Source: an uncultured Blautia sp.
Lineage (GTDB): Bacteria > Bacillota > Clostridia > Lachnospirales > Lachnospiraceae
DNA length: 28,461 nt
Reading direction: 5' to 3'
Assembly (NCBI GenBank): GCA_900539145.1
Contig: UQAX01000037.1
Span: 1 to 28,461, forward strand
Positions 20,453-28,461 of this stretch are shown in pieces; position 1 is the stretch's first letter, and each line of letters opens with the position of its first letter. The translations under genes and the position numbers were made by a program. The notes under the pieces were generated by a model. It was given only the letters and a program-made list of their open reading frames with translations. It was not told the DNA's origin and did no database searches.

Positions 20453-21187
20453 TTACTTAGTCACGCCCATCTCCGAAATAATTTCTTCCAGCGTATAAAT
20501 ATCTATCTCATACTCTCTGCTTTGATTTTTCTCAAACGCTTCTAACCTATATGGTTGTGACAATTCACTGCCCACTGTCTGTGTTTGAATGAACCGGTCA
20601 TCAGATATCTCTGTATATTCTGCCTCAGGACCTGTTAATCTTGTATAAGTCTGCTCCGTATCATAAAACGCTGACTTTTCAAGGAAAAAGACACTTTTCT
20701 GCCCTATTTCTGACATAATATCATTTTCTTCAATCTGCTGTACATATACCTGACTTAATTCCTCGTCAGAGTAATCCTTAAAGTCTTCTCGGTTTGCCTT
20801 CTTTGCTTCCTCTGAAGTGAAAGATTTTAAATAATCCTTTACCGATACAATCCCTTGGTCTTTCACTACTTTTATTTTGTCACCTGTATCATAATCTCCT
20901 TTTAACGGTTCTAAAATTTTAACCTCCATATTTGCTCTGCAAAGACCATTATCTCCGACAATATAATCTATACCCTCAATTTTGCCATATATAACCACTT
21001 CACTGTTTTTTGCAAGTTCCGGAATACTTGGAAAAGTTTCTGCATAGTCGTACACTCCGCTAGCTGTTGAGACAATATCTTCTGTTTTTATTTTACGGAT
21101 ATCAAGGCTCTCTTTTTCATTACAGCACCCTGTTATCAGTAATGAACAGCACATAGCGATACTTATCAATATTTTTTTATTTCTCAT
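20453..21187 (-). CDS. Hypothetical secreted lipoprotein
   Basis: A protein of 244 residues from ATG 21185-21187, chosen because AAAGGAG lies six bases upstream and the sequence then begins with a signal peptide. MRNKKILISIAMCCSLLITG then C-C-N gives a lipobox (LITG-C), so the mature protein is anchored to the outer face of the membrane. The remainder is acidic, with a beta-rich middle (SEVVIYGKIEGIDYIVGDNG, MEVKILEPLKGDYDTGDKIK, VKDQGIVSV) suggestive of a small barrel domain. I do not recognise a family. It is monocistronic, with its own terminator. Confidence 0.8.
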   Translation of the reverse strand: MRNKKILISIAMCCSLLITGCCNEKESLDIRKIKTEDIVSTASGVYDYAETFPSIPELAKNSEVVIYGKIEGIDYIVGDNGLCRANMEVKILEPLKGDYDTGDKIKVVKDQGIVSVKDYLKSFTSEEAKKANREDFKDYSDEELSQVYVQQIEENDIMSEIGQKSVFFLEKSAFYDTEQTYTRLTGPEAEYTEISDDRFIQTQTVGSELSQPYRLEAFEKNQSREYEIDIYTLEEIISEMGVTK

Positions 21188-21332
21188 ATACAACTCCTTT
21201 CTTGCTTCTTTGATTATCGCATAATGGGTCAAAATATATTTTTTATACTTATATTGTATCATTGTCGAAAAGTAATCTCTATATTTTAAAGCAACTTTTT
21301 TATTTCACAGGACACAATTTCCTATGAAATAA

Positions 21333-21371
21333 AAGAAGCTATCGCATGAAATATAAATGCAATAGCCTCTT
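21333..21371 (-). terminator. Terminator after the cell-wall hydrolase gene
   Basis: AAGAAGCTATCGCAT pairs imperfectly with ATGCAATAGCCTCTT (21333-21371). On the minus strand it continues CTTCTTTTATTT. Confidence 0.7.
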
Positions 21372-21397
21372 TCCAAAAATATAGTCAATCTTCTCTT

Positions 21398-22147
21398 TTA
21401 ATAAAATGTCTGATTACCGATAGTCAGACCTCTGCCACCTCCTGCATGGAAGAATAAACGGTCTCCAATAGTATTTGCTCCTGCAAACACATCTCTTGCA
21501 GCATCATAACATGCCTGACTTGCACCTCTGCTTAATACAGATGCAAGCTTACCTGACGCAGCCGGTGTAAACTGACCTTTCTGGTAAATAACTTCAGATA
21601 ATGTATTTGGGAATTTGCTGCTGCGGATACGGTTCATAATTACCGCTCCTACACCAACTTTTCCTTCATAAGACTCCCCGCCTGCTTCACATTCAATAAT
21701 TGCAGCCATCAAATCTAAATCTGCCTGAGATACAGATGTTGTCTGATTTGAAATTGCTGCCGTCTCAACTACGGCGTCTAACGGCTGTGCACCTGTAATC
21801 TCCCCATCGCCGTGCACGGACTCAAATAACTGCTGCGCTTCCTCTCCGGATACTAACAAGTCCTCTCTGATATATCCTTCAATCTCACCGGAAGAAACCT
21901 GAACCCATCCGTTTTCTTCACCTACCACAGTCACCACAGCTCCTGCCGGAAGCTTTCCGACTCTCTCTGTGCTGATGTCAGAGCCCTTACGAATGTTTGC
22001 GTATGTAGTCACATTCGCTGCTGCTTTATCTGACCAGTCAAAAGTTTCTTTATCTGTTGTATCTGCCAATGCCGGTACTGCCATTGCAACAGTCATAGCA
22101 CCAACAGTTCCCACACAAGTTAAAAGTTTCATGAATTTTCTTCTCAT
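21398..22147 (-). CDS. Secreted SleB-like cell-wall hydrolase with SH3 domain
   Basis: A peptidoglycan hydrolase, 249 residues. A signal peptide (MRRKFMKLLTCVGTVGAMTV... to ALA, cleavage near residue 29) is followed by a bacterial SH3 domain (about 46-100: TYANIRKGSDISTERVGKLP, GWVQVSSGEIEGYIREDLL), a linker and a Hydrolase_2 domain (140-249). The latter has LMAAIIECEAGGESYEGKVG with Glu152 as the likely catalytic residue, AVIMNRIRSSKFP, VIYQKGQFTPAASG and a C-terminal FFHAGGG. This SleB/CwlJ fold also occurs in vegetative muralytic enzymes. GGAGG precedes the ATG. It has its own strong promoter, so it is expressed alone. Confidence 0.92.
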   Translation of the reverse strand: MRRKFMKLLTCVGTVGAMTVAMAVPALADTTDKETFDWSDKAAANVTTYANIRKGSDISTERVGKLPAGAVVTVVGEENGWVQVSSGEIEGYIREDLLVSGEEAQQLFESVHGDGEITGAQPLDAVVETAAISNQTTSVSQADLDLMAAIIECEAGGESYEGKVGVGAVIMNRIRSSKFPNTLSEVIYQKGQFTPAASGKLASVLSRGASQACYDAARDVFAGANTIGDRLFFHAGGGRGLTIGNQTFY

Positions 22148-22221
22148 TAAAATAACCTCCTGATAAGTCTGTTTCTTTTTTTAACATTTGTTACAGATTT
22201 ATTAAGTTTTGTTACAAACTT

Positions 22222-22250
22222 ATTCTAACAAGGTTACGTTTCTTTGTCAA
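22222..22250 (-). promoter_or_regulatory. Promoter of the cell-wall hydrolase gene
   Basis: TTGACA (22245-22250), 17 bases, TAGAAT (22222-22227) on the minus strand. TGTAAC words occur downstream at 22190-22195 and 22211-22216, and TGTAA-AATG-TTACA lies upstream at 22263-22276. They resemble the half-sites of WalR-type wall regulators, though the spacing is not canonical. Confidence 0.8.
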
Positions 22251-22295
22251 CCGGGTATTTTTTGTAACATTTTACAGTATTTCGGAGAGAAAAAT

Positions 22296-22334
22296 AGAAA
22301 AAAGTGGCAAATATATAGAATATTCACCACTTTT
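22296..22334 (-). terminator. Terminator after the TrmH-family gene
   Basis: AAAAGTGG (22300-22307) pairs with CCACTTTT (22327-22334), with a T-rich 3' end on the minus strand, 13 bases after the stop at 22347. Confidence 0.8.
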
Positions 22335-22346
22335 CAAATTTTATAT

Positions 22347-23156
22347 TCAATTTTTACGGCGCTGCCTGTATGCCTCGTACATCAAAATTCCCGATGCCAT
22401 AGCAGCATTTAAGGACTCCACTTTTCCCTGCATTGGAATTTTAATCAGGGTATCTGCGCTCTCTGTGAGCTGCTCGGTAAGACCGTTTCCTTCATTTCCA
22501 ATAAGAAATGCTGTGCCTTTCGTATAACACTCCTCATCGTAATCATTTCTTCCTTTTAAATGAGCAGCATAAGTCGTAATTCCCTTTTCTTTTAAAAGAG
22601 GAAGCACTTCCTCCTCAATGGAATTTACATAAATAATCGGCATCCTGTAAACAGAGCCCATAGTGGAACGGATAACCTTCGGATTAAACACATCTACGGA
22701 GGTTCTGCTCATAATTACGCCTGTCACTCCTGCCCCTTCTCCGGTTCGTAAAATTGTCCCCAGATTTCCCGGGTCCTGTAAATCTTCTAAAATCATCAGC
22801 AGGGGATTTTCTTCTCCGCTTAAAATTTCAGAAAGAGTATAATTCTCCATTTTCACCAGACAAAGCACTCCCTGAGGTGTTACGGTATCGGATAAATTTT
22901 TAAAAATCTTATCGTCCACAAGCTCCACATATTCTGTTTCTTCTATACTAATGCCTTTCTCCAGAAGGATTTTTTCACATTCCTCCTTCCGGGCAAAAGA
23001 CTGGGATAAATACACCTTTTGCAGACGGGATTTTGGTACTTCACTGAACATCTTAATTCCCTCAACCGCAAAAACCTGTTCTTCCCTGCGTACCTTTGCT
23101 TTCTTCAATATCTGCTGTACTTTCTTTATCTGTACATTTGACGCACTTGTAATCAT
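22347..23156 (-). CDS. TrmH/SpoU-family RNA 2'-O-methyltransferase
   Basis: It transfers methyl from SAM to a ribose 2'-OH of rRNA or tRNA. 269 residues. The N-terminal substrate-binding domain (1-105: ITSASNVQIKKVQQILKKAK, FAVEGIKMFSEV) precedes the trefoil-knot catalytic domain with motif 1 LEDLQDPGNLGTILRTGEGA (123-142, Asn131 and Arg137 key), motif 2 (VIRSTMGSVYRMP) and motif 3 IPMQGKVESLNAAMASGILM. The length and layout fit the RlmB/TsnR-like 23S rRNA enzymes; the exact target base cannot be read. It starts four bases after pfkA. Confidence 0.93.
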   Translation of the reverse strand: MITSASNVQIKKVQQILKKAKVRREEQVFAVEGIKMFSEVPKSRLQKVYLSQSFARKEECEKILLEKGISIEETEYVELVDDKIFKNLSDTVTPQGVLCLVKMENYTLSEILSGEENPLLMILEDLQDPGNLGTILRTGEGAGVTGVIMSRTSVDVFNPKVIRSTMGSVYRMPIIYVNSIEEEVLPLLKEKGITTYAAHLKGRNDYDEECYTKGTAFLIGNEGNGLTEQLTESADTLIKIPMQGKVESLNAAMASGILMYEAYRQRRKN

Positions 23157-23160
23157 TTTC

Positions 23161-24162
23161 TTACTCGTTATTCTTGCTGTAATTATGAGACAGGGAATAG
23201 CTTATCTCGTACTGGTATTCGGAGATACCTTTCTTCATTGCCAGAGCTTCATTGATATCCATATCAATGTACTCACCGTCTCTGTAACAGATAACTCTCT
23301 TAGATTTACCTTCCAGAAGAATGTCTACTGCTTTTGCACCCATAATGGAAGCATATACTCTATCCTTACATGTCGGTGCACCGCCACGCTGCATGTGACC
23401 TAAGATAGTCGCTCTTGTTTCAATTCCTGTTGCAGCCTCGATACGTTTTGCCATAGCTTCGGAATGTCCGATACCTTCTGCATTAATGATAATATGATGT
23501 TTTTTACCTTTTTTACGGTTGTCGATGATGTTGTTGATAATTTTCTGTTCATCAAAATCGTATTTTTCAGGAAGCAAAATATCCTCTGCACCATTGGCAA
23601 TACCGCACCATAAAGCAAGATATCCTGCATTTCTTCCCATTACCTCAATAATACTTACACGTTCATGAGAAGTAGAAGTATCACGTACCTTATCAATGGC
23701 TTCCATAGCTGTATTTACCGCTGTATCAAAACCGATTGTATACTCTGTACAAGCGATATCAAGGTCAATTGTTCCCGGAACGCCTACTGCGTTAATTCCC
23801 AGATTAGCCAGCTTCTGTGCACCGGCAAAAGAACCGTCACCACCGATAACTACCAGCCCGTCAATGCCGTGTTTTTTACATACCTCGGCAGCTCTCTTCT
23901 GTCCTTCCGGTGTACGCATTTCTGTACAACGGGCAGTATACAGGATTGTACCACCTTTTTGAATTGTATCTGAAACGTCTACGGCAGTCATGTCAATGAT
24001 TTCTTCATTCATCAGACCGCTGTAACCTTTTAAAATTCCCTTCATATTAATACCACGGCTTAAGCCTCTTCTGACTACTGCACGAATTGCAGCATTCATT
24101 CCCGGCGCATCTCCGCCGCTTGTTAATACACCAATTGTTTTAATTTCTTTATTTGTAGTCAT
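23161..24162 (-). CDS. pfkA: ATP-dependent 6-phosphofructokinase
   Basis: It phosphorylates fructose-6-phosphate in glycolysis. The start at 24162 (MTTNKEIKTIGVLTSGGDAP) has GGAGG upstream; the longer frame adds 16 unlikely residues. The protein has 333 residues, slightly longer than the bacterial norm of about 320. ATP site SGGDAPGMN (15-23); GGDGS at 107-111 has Gly, not Asp, in the position that separates ATP from PPi enzymes. The catalytic segment reads PGTIDLDI (129-136) with base Asp133, where most PfkA proteins have PGTIDNDI. EVMGRNAGYLALWCGIANGA and HMQRGG complete the family pattern. It lies between dnaE and the TrmH-family gene. Confidence 0.95.
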   Translation of the reverse strand: MTTNKEIKTIGVLTSGGDAPGMNAAIRAVVRRGLSRGINMKGILKGYSGLMNEEIIDMTAVDVSDTIQKGGTILYTARCTEMRTPEGQKRAAEVCKKHGIDGLVVIGGDGSFAGAQKLANLGINAVGVPGTIDLDIACTEYTIGFDTAVNTAMEAIDKVRDTSTSHERVSIIEVMGRNAGYLALWCGIANGAEDILLPEKYDFDEQKIINNIIDNRKKGKKHHIIINAEGIGHSEAMAKRIEAATGIETRATILGHMQRGGAPTCKDRVYASIMGAKAVDILLEGKSKRVICYRDGEYIDMDINEALAMKKGISEYQYEISYSLSHNYSKNNE

Positions 24163-24238
24163 TTTCTTCCTCCATACTGTTGGCAGACTCTTGTTTCTTA
24201 TTTTGTACATTCAGTCGTTTTTTATTCTAATCTATTTT

Positions 24239-27200
24239 CTACTGTTTTTCAATACTCTTTTCGACAACTTTTACATTGTCTTTTCCATACTTTTCGTACA
24301 GTCTGGCCAATAAGTCCCGACTAATGCAGATACTCTTGGATGCCCCCATCCTTTTTATTGCTTTTGGTGACTTAATATAAATCACTACACTGTCCTTTCC
24401 ATCTGCTTCTTTTAAGTCTTCATACAGCTCCTCTTCGCGGGAAAGAAAACTTTCCTTTGTTTCAAACTGCAGCCACAATTCTCTTGGAACATCTTCAAAA
24501 GAATAAATCCTTTCACAGATTATCTTGCTTGCTTTTTCCTCCTCAACAGAAACTCGTCCCTTGATAAATACTTTTTCATCAATTTCCATAAGTCTTACAT
24601 TCTTTTCATAATCACGAGGGAAAACCACAATCTCCACAGTCCCCAGCAAATCCTCCAAGGTAAGAAATGCCATTACTTTATTAGTCTTCGTATACTTAAT
24701 GGTCTTTTCCGTAATCATACCGCCTACAATTACCTGCTGCCCATCACGCACCTTCGGCTGTCCGCTTTCCTCATCAGGCATAAAATCCGTGGTGACCGCT
24801 GATATATTTTTCCTCCAGCAGGTCTCATATTCTTCCAATGGATGACCGCTGATATAAATTCCCAGCACTTCCTTTTCAAAGGCAAGCTTTGCCTCTTTCG
24901 GATATTCCTCCACATCCGGCATACGAATTTCATAGGCTGTTTTTTCTTCCTCAGGCACTAAATCAAACAAACTCATCTGTCCGGCCATCATATTTTTCTT
25001 TTCCTGCACTACAGAGTCCAAAATCTGAGCATACACCATCATTTTCTGACGGCGGTTTCCGGGAAGTTCATCAAAAGCTCCTGCTTTAATAAAGTTTTCA
25101 ATTGCCTTCTTGTTGACATCCTTTCCCGTCATTCTCTCAATGAAATCTCGAAGGCTTGTAAAATCTCCTCTCTGATTTCTCTCCGCCACGATGGATTCAA
25201 TCACCGGCTTTCCAATGCTTTTAATCGCTGATAATCCATATCGTATTCCCCCTCCATCTACGGAAAAGGTACTGTCTCCCTTGTTAATATCGGGAGGCAG
25301 AATAGCAATTCCCATTCTGCGACAGGATAAAATATAATCGGCAACCTTTGGTGGATTATCAATGACAGACGTCATCAAAGCAGCCATAAATTCCACAGGG
25401 AAATGGCACTTCAAATATGCAGTTTGATATGCCACCACTGCATAAGCTGCCGCATGTGATTTATTAAAGGCATACTTTGCAAAATCCATCATCTGCTCAT
25501 AGATTTTATTTGCAATCTCCTCGGAAATCCCTCTGTTCACACAGCCGGGAACGCCTTCTTCTTCATTTCCGTAAACGAAATTTTGACGCTCCTTCTCCAT
25601 TACCGCAGCCTTTTTCTTACTCATGGCACGGCGCACCAAATCGCTTCGTCCCAAAGTATATCCGCCCAGAGAGCGCACAATCTGCATAACCTGCTCCTGA
25701 TACACAATACAGCCGTAAGTGGCGCTCAAAATCGGCTCAAGCTGCGGACAAAGGAAATGAATACTGTCAGGATTATTTTTTCCTTCAATATATTGAGGAA
25801 TAAAGTCCATTGGACCGGGACGATACAGCGATATTCCCGCAATAACGTCCTCCAGACTCTCCGGCTTCAATTCCTTCATAAAGCTTGTCATTCCTGCACT
25901 TTCCAGCTGGAAAACGCCCTCTGTCTTACCTGCTCCCAGCATATCGTAGACCGCTTTATCATTGTAATCCACATGGTCCATGTCAAGAGAAATCCCTTTG
26001 TTTTTCTCAATCAGCTTCACTGCTTTTTGAATAACTGTAAGAGTACGAAGTCCCAAAAAGTCCATTTTCAGAAGCCCCAGCTCTTCTAAAGTGGTCATGG
26101 TAAACTGTGTAACAATAGAACCGTCTGAAGCCCTTGCAAGGGGAACATATTCGTCTACGGACTTCTGACTGATTACCACACCTGCTGCGTGCATGGAAGT
26201 ATGGCGGGGCAAGCCTTCCAGACGGCGGCTCATATCAATAAGCTTTTTCACCATTTCATCCGTAGTATACAAATTTTTCAATTCCGGGTTCATTTTTAAA
26301 GCCTTATCGATGGTGATATTTAATTCCTCCGGTATCATCTTGGCAATGGCATCACACTGCGCATAGGGCAAGTCCATAACCCTTCCCACATCACGTATTA
26401 CACCTCGTGCTGCCATTGTACCAAAGGTAACAATCTGAACCACCCTGTCTTTTCCGTATTTTTCCACTACATAATCAATAACCTCCTGCCTTCTCTCAAA
26501 GCAGAAATCCACGTCAATATCCGGCATGGAAACACGTTCTGGATTTAGAAAACGCTCAAACAGAAGATTGTATTTAATAGGGTCCAACTTCGTAATTCCC
26601 AACGTATAGGAAACAAGGCTTCCCGCCGCAGAACCACGTCCCGGTCCTACCATAATGTCATGGTCTCTGGCAAATCGGATAAAGTCCCATACAATCAGGA
26701 AATAATCCACATAGCCCATGGTTTTAATAACGCCCAACTCGTATTCCAGACGTTTTTCCAATTCTGTCAAATCTCCGCTGTATCGCTCCTTCAAGCCGTC
26801 ATAGCACAGCTTGTTTAAATATTCCCATGAGGTATAAGGAGCAGGCACATCAAATTTCGGCAGCTTTGTCACCCCAAACTCAATCTCCACCTCACAGCGG
26901 TCTGCAATTTTCTGGGTATTTTCCAACGCTTCAGGAATATAAGGAAATAGCTCTGCCATTTCCTCCGGAGATTTTACATAATATTGTCCTCCCTCATAGC
27001 GCATGCGGTTTTCATCACTTAAAAGCTTTCTGGTCTGTACGCACAGCAAAATATCATGGGCTTCCGCATCTGTGTCATATGTGTAATGCACATCATTGGT
27101 GGCAACCAGTGCAATGCCCGTTTCCTGACTCATTCGCAAAAGCTGCTGATTGACTCTTTGCTGCTGAGGAATTCCGTGGTCCTGAAGCTCTAAAAAGAAA

Positions 27201-27709
27201 TTTCCCTTCCCGAAAATTTTCTCATATCGCAAAGCAGCGCTTTTCGCTTCTTCGTACATGCCTCTTGTAATATTTTTTGCAACTTCTCCTGCAAGGCAGG
27301 CACTCAATGCAATAATTCCTTCATGATATTCCTGCAAAAGGTCCATATCCACACGCGGCTTATAATAAAAGCCGTCCACAAAAGCCTTTGACACAATTTT
27401 CATAAGGTTTTCATAGCCATGATTGTTCTCAGCCAGAAGAACCAGATGGTAATATCTGTCCTCTGCCTGTCCTATTTCTCTGTCAAAGCGAGAACCGGGG
27501 GCAACATATACCTCACAGCCCAAAATCGGCTTAATTCCCGCTGCTTTTGCTACCCTATAAAAATCAATGCAGCCAAACATGACTCCATGGTCTGTTATGG
27601 CCGCACTGTTCATTCCCAGTTCTTTTACTCTGGCTACATATTCATTTATCTTATTTGAACCGTCTAAAAGACTGTATTCTGTATGTACATGCAAATGAGT
27701 AAAATTCAC
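24239..27709 (-). CDS. dnaE: DNA polymerase III alpha subunit, DnaE type
   Basis: A replicative or lesion-tolerant C-family polymerase, 1156 residues. It starts at GTG with AAAGGAG upstream. The PHP domain begins FTHLHVHTEYSLLDG (metal-binding histidines kept), and the polymerase core has the catalytic aspartates in PDIDVDF (Asp397, Asp399, Asp401) and GPGRGSAAGSLVSYTLGI (355-372). Further on come a helix-hairpin-helix segment (about 790-860, GLSAIKSIGKPVIESIVAER) and an OB-fold (about 990-1065, VIVGGMITEKTIKYTKTNKV). It lacks the exonuclease of PolC; Firmicutes normally have both enzymes. It follows the methyltransferase gene by 12 bases and precedes pfkA. Confidence 0.97.
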   Translation of the reverse strand: MNFTHLHVHTEYSLLDGSNKINEYVARVKELGMNSAAITDHGVMFGCIDFYRVAKAAGIKPILGCEVYVAPGSRFDREIGQAEDRYYHLVLLAENNHGYENLMKIVSKAFVDGFYYKPRVDMDLLQEYHEGIIALSACLAGEVAKNITRGMYEEAKSAALRYEKIFGKGNFFLELQDHGIPQQQRVNQQLLRMSQETGIALVATNDVHYTYDTDAEAHDILLCVQTRKLLSDENRMRYEGGQYYVKSPEEMAELFPYIPEALENTQKIADRCEVEIEFGVTKLPKFDVPAPYTSWEYLNKLCYDGLKERYSGDLTELEKRLEYELGVIKTMGYVDYFLIVWDFIRFARDHDIMVGPGRGSAAGSLVSYTLGITKLDPIKYNLLFERFLNPERVSMPDIDVDFCFERRQEVIDYVVEKYGKDRVVQIVTFGTMAARGVIRDVGRVMDLPYAQCDAIAKMIPEELNITIDKALKMNPELKNLYTTDEMVKKLIDMSRRLEGLPRHTSMHAAGVVISQKSVDEYVPLARASDGSIVTQFTMTTLEELGLLKMDFLGLRTLTVIQKAVKLIEKNKGISLDMDHVDYNDKAVYDMLGAGKTEGVFQLESAGMTSFMKELKPESLEDVIAGISLYRPGPMDFIPQYIEGKNNPDSIHFLCPQLEPILSATYGCIVYQEQVMQIVRSLGGYTLGRSDLVRRAMSKKKAAVMEKERQNFVYGNEEEGVPGCVNRGISEEIANKIYEQMMDFAKYAFNKSHAAAYAVVAYQTAYLKCHFPVEFMAALMTSVIDNPPKVADYILSCRRMGIAILPPDINKGDSTFSVDGGGIRYGLSAIKSIGKPVIESIVAERNQRGDFTSLRDFIERMTGKDVNKKAIENFIKAGAFDELPGNRRQKMMVYAQILDSVVQEKKNMMAGQMSLFDLVPEEEKTAYEIRMPDVEEYPKEAKLAFEKEVLGIYISGHPLEEYETCWRKNISAVTTDFMPDEESGQPKVRDGQQVIVGGMITEKTIKYTKTNKVMAFLTLEDLLGTVEIVVFPRDYEKNVRLMEIDEKVFIKGRVSVEEEKASKIICERIYSFEDVPRELWLQFETKESFLSREEELYEDLKEADGKDSVVIYIKSPKAIKRMGASKSICISRDLLARLYEKYGKDNVKVVEKSIEKQ

Positions 27710-27721
27710 TGTATCTCTCCT

Positions 27722-28315
27722 TTATTCGTCTTGCTTTTCCTTGCGAAGCAGAACATTAAACCAACGATTGCTCTTGTCTGTTCTGACATCACTGGTTTTC
27801 CATATGTCCAATACTTTTATATTTGAAAAAGAGTCCAAAAGGTCATTAAGAGCCTCTCTGTCATAATCATAGAAATATCTGCCATTGTAGTTACCGTTTC
27901 TGTCTCCCTTTTGAACGGAAAAATACAAAATCCCATCATCCTTCAATGCCCGTAGGATTTTCGCCATAATGTCCTTCACTCTGTCCGGTGAAAAGTGCCC
28001 TAAAATAGCACAGGCCCAAATCCCATGAAAAACATCTTCAAATTCCATATCCTCCGCTCTAAGATGCAGCACTTCTTTTCCTGTGTGAATACTTGCCAGC
28101 TCACACATTTTCTCAGAACCATCCATGGCAGTAACGACACAGCCTTCTTCTTCAAGGCATACTGTATCTCTGCCCGATCCACAGCCTAAATCAAGAACAT
28201 CTGCACTTTCCGGAAGCAATTCAACAAAACGTTTGATTTGCTCCTCCATGCCAAATTCTACTGTTTCTTCATAATAAGGTACTGCGTACCGGTCATAATA
28301 ATCTATCGAGTCCAC
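27722..28315 (-). CDS. Class I SAM-dependent methyltransferase
   Basis: A cytosolic methyltransferase of 197 residues. It starts at GTG (28313-28315) with GGAGG eight bases upstream. Motif I is VLDLGCGSGRD (40-50), motif II VVTAMDGSEKM with the ribose-binding acidic residue, then LHLRAEDMEFEDVFHGIWAC and LRALKDDGILYFSVQKGD. The closest general type is Methyltransf_11/TehB-like; the methyl acceptor cannot be told. It is the first gene before dnaE, 12 bases apart, so probably co-transcribed. Confidence 0.88.
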   Translation of the reverse strand: MDSIDYYDRYAVPYYEETVEFGMEEQIKRFVELLPESADVLDLGCGSGRDTVCLEEEGCVVTAMDGSEKMCELASIHTGKEVLHLRAEDMEFEDVFHGIWACAILGHFSPDRVKDIMAKILRALKDDGILYFSVQKGDRNGNYNGRYFYDYDREALNDLLDSFSNIKVLDIWKTSDVRTDKSNRWFNVLLRKEKQDE

Positions 28316-28461
28316 TTATTTTCCTCCTTCTGGACATTTACAATTATACTTTACTTAAACATTTTACAATTATACCACGTACGCAGGCGAGGAAGCGCTC
28401 GTTAGAGCATTTTCTCGACAAGTCGTGGCTTGCCGGTATAATCCGACACCTTGTGGCGGCA
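28316..28461. promoter_or_regulatory. Promoter region upstream of the methyltransferase, window edge
   Basis: The minus strand carries two copies of TATAATTGTAAA (plus-strand positions 28337-28348 and 28363-28374), 26 bases apart. Each contains a perfect -10 hexamer; neither has a good -35. The last 75 bases are GC-richer and could hold the end of a gene beyond the window: a minus frame with GKPRLVEKML ends at TAA near 28401. I cannot assign it. Confidence 0.45.

Noticed and set aside
1..28461. CRISPR arrays, tRNA or rRNA genes, insertion sequences
   Set aside because: No spaced repeat array, no clover-leaf pattern and no transposase gene was found on reading both strands; the only repeats are the att-related ones listed.
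28383..28461. Possible end of a minus-strand gene beyond the window (ending GKPRLVEKML)
   Set aside because: Too short to judge at the window edge; it could equally be non-coding.

Overview
The window looks like the chromosome of a low-GC gut Firmicute, probably a Lachnospiraceae member (Blautia/Ruminococcus-like). This rests on codon bias, on lysine-tRNA ligase with a C-terminal tRNA-binding domain, on the dnaE-pfkA-RNA methyltransferase order, and on accessory families I know mainly from Lachnospiraceae elements (DUF6462, TnpV). The genus is an inference. Almost every gene reads on the minus strand.

Right part (about 11.9-28.4 kb) is ordinary host chromosome. Right to left in transcription order it holds: a SAM methyltransferase, dnaE, pfkA and a TrmH-family methyltransferase; a secreted SleB-like hydrolase; a lipoprotein; an NfeD/SPFH membrane pair; a patatin-argF-birA-DUF6145-dusB operon; and a greA-lysS operon with a consensus promoter.

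Middle part (1649-12405) is a 10.7 kb integrated element bounded by a 17-bp direct repeat. It sits INSIDE lysS, exactly where the catalytic core ends (codons for FPTMK). The element brings its own copy of the last 152 codons, so lysS stays open as a chimera, and a diverged second tail (118 of 125 aligned domain residues identical) lies at the far side next to the integrase. Cargo: a Tn916-type integrase, a ribbon-helix-helix protein, three DUF6462/Xis-like proteins, a RelB/RelE-type toxin-antitoxin pair, and an XRE regulator - type IIG restriction-modification enzyme - DUF6414/ATPase-fusion operon. It also carries TnpV and small genes. Its ancestral ICE genes are decaying: ssb has a 4-bp duplication frameshift, a small ORF has an in-frame TAG, and the RepA-like ATPase has lost its Walker A half. 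No relaxase or conjugation gene is visible.

Left part (1-1648) looks like the edge of a second, older lysS-targeting element. The displaced lysS tail is followed by the same layout as the live copy: stop codon, tandem 11-bp repeats, terminator. Beyond it lie ICE debris: a MerR start fused to a CHAP-hydrolase end, and a frameshifted small gene. I read the locus as tandem accretion of elements that each swap the LysS C-terminal domain.
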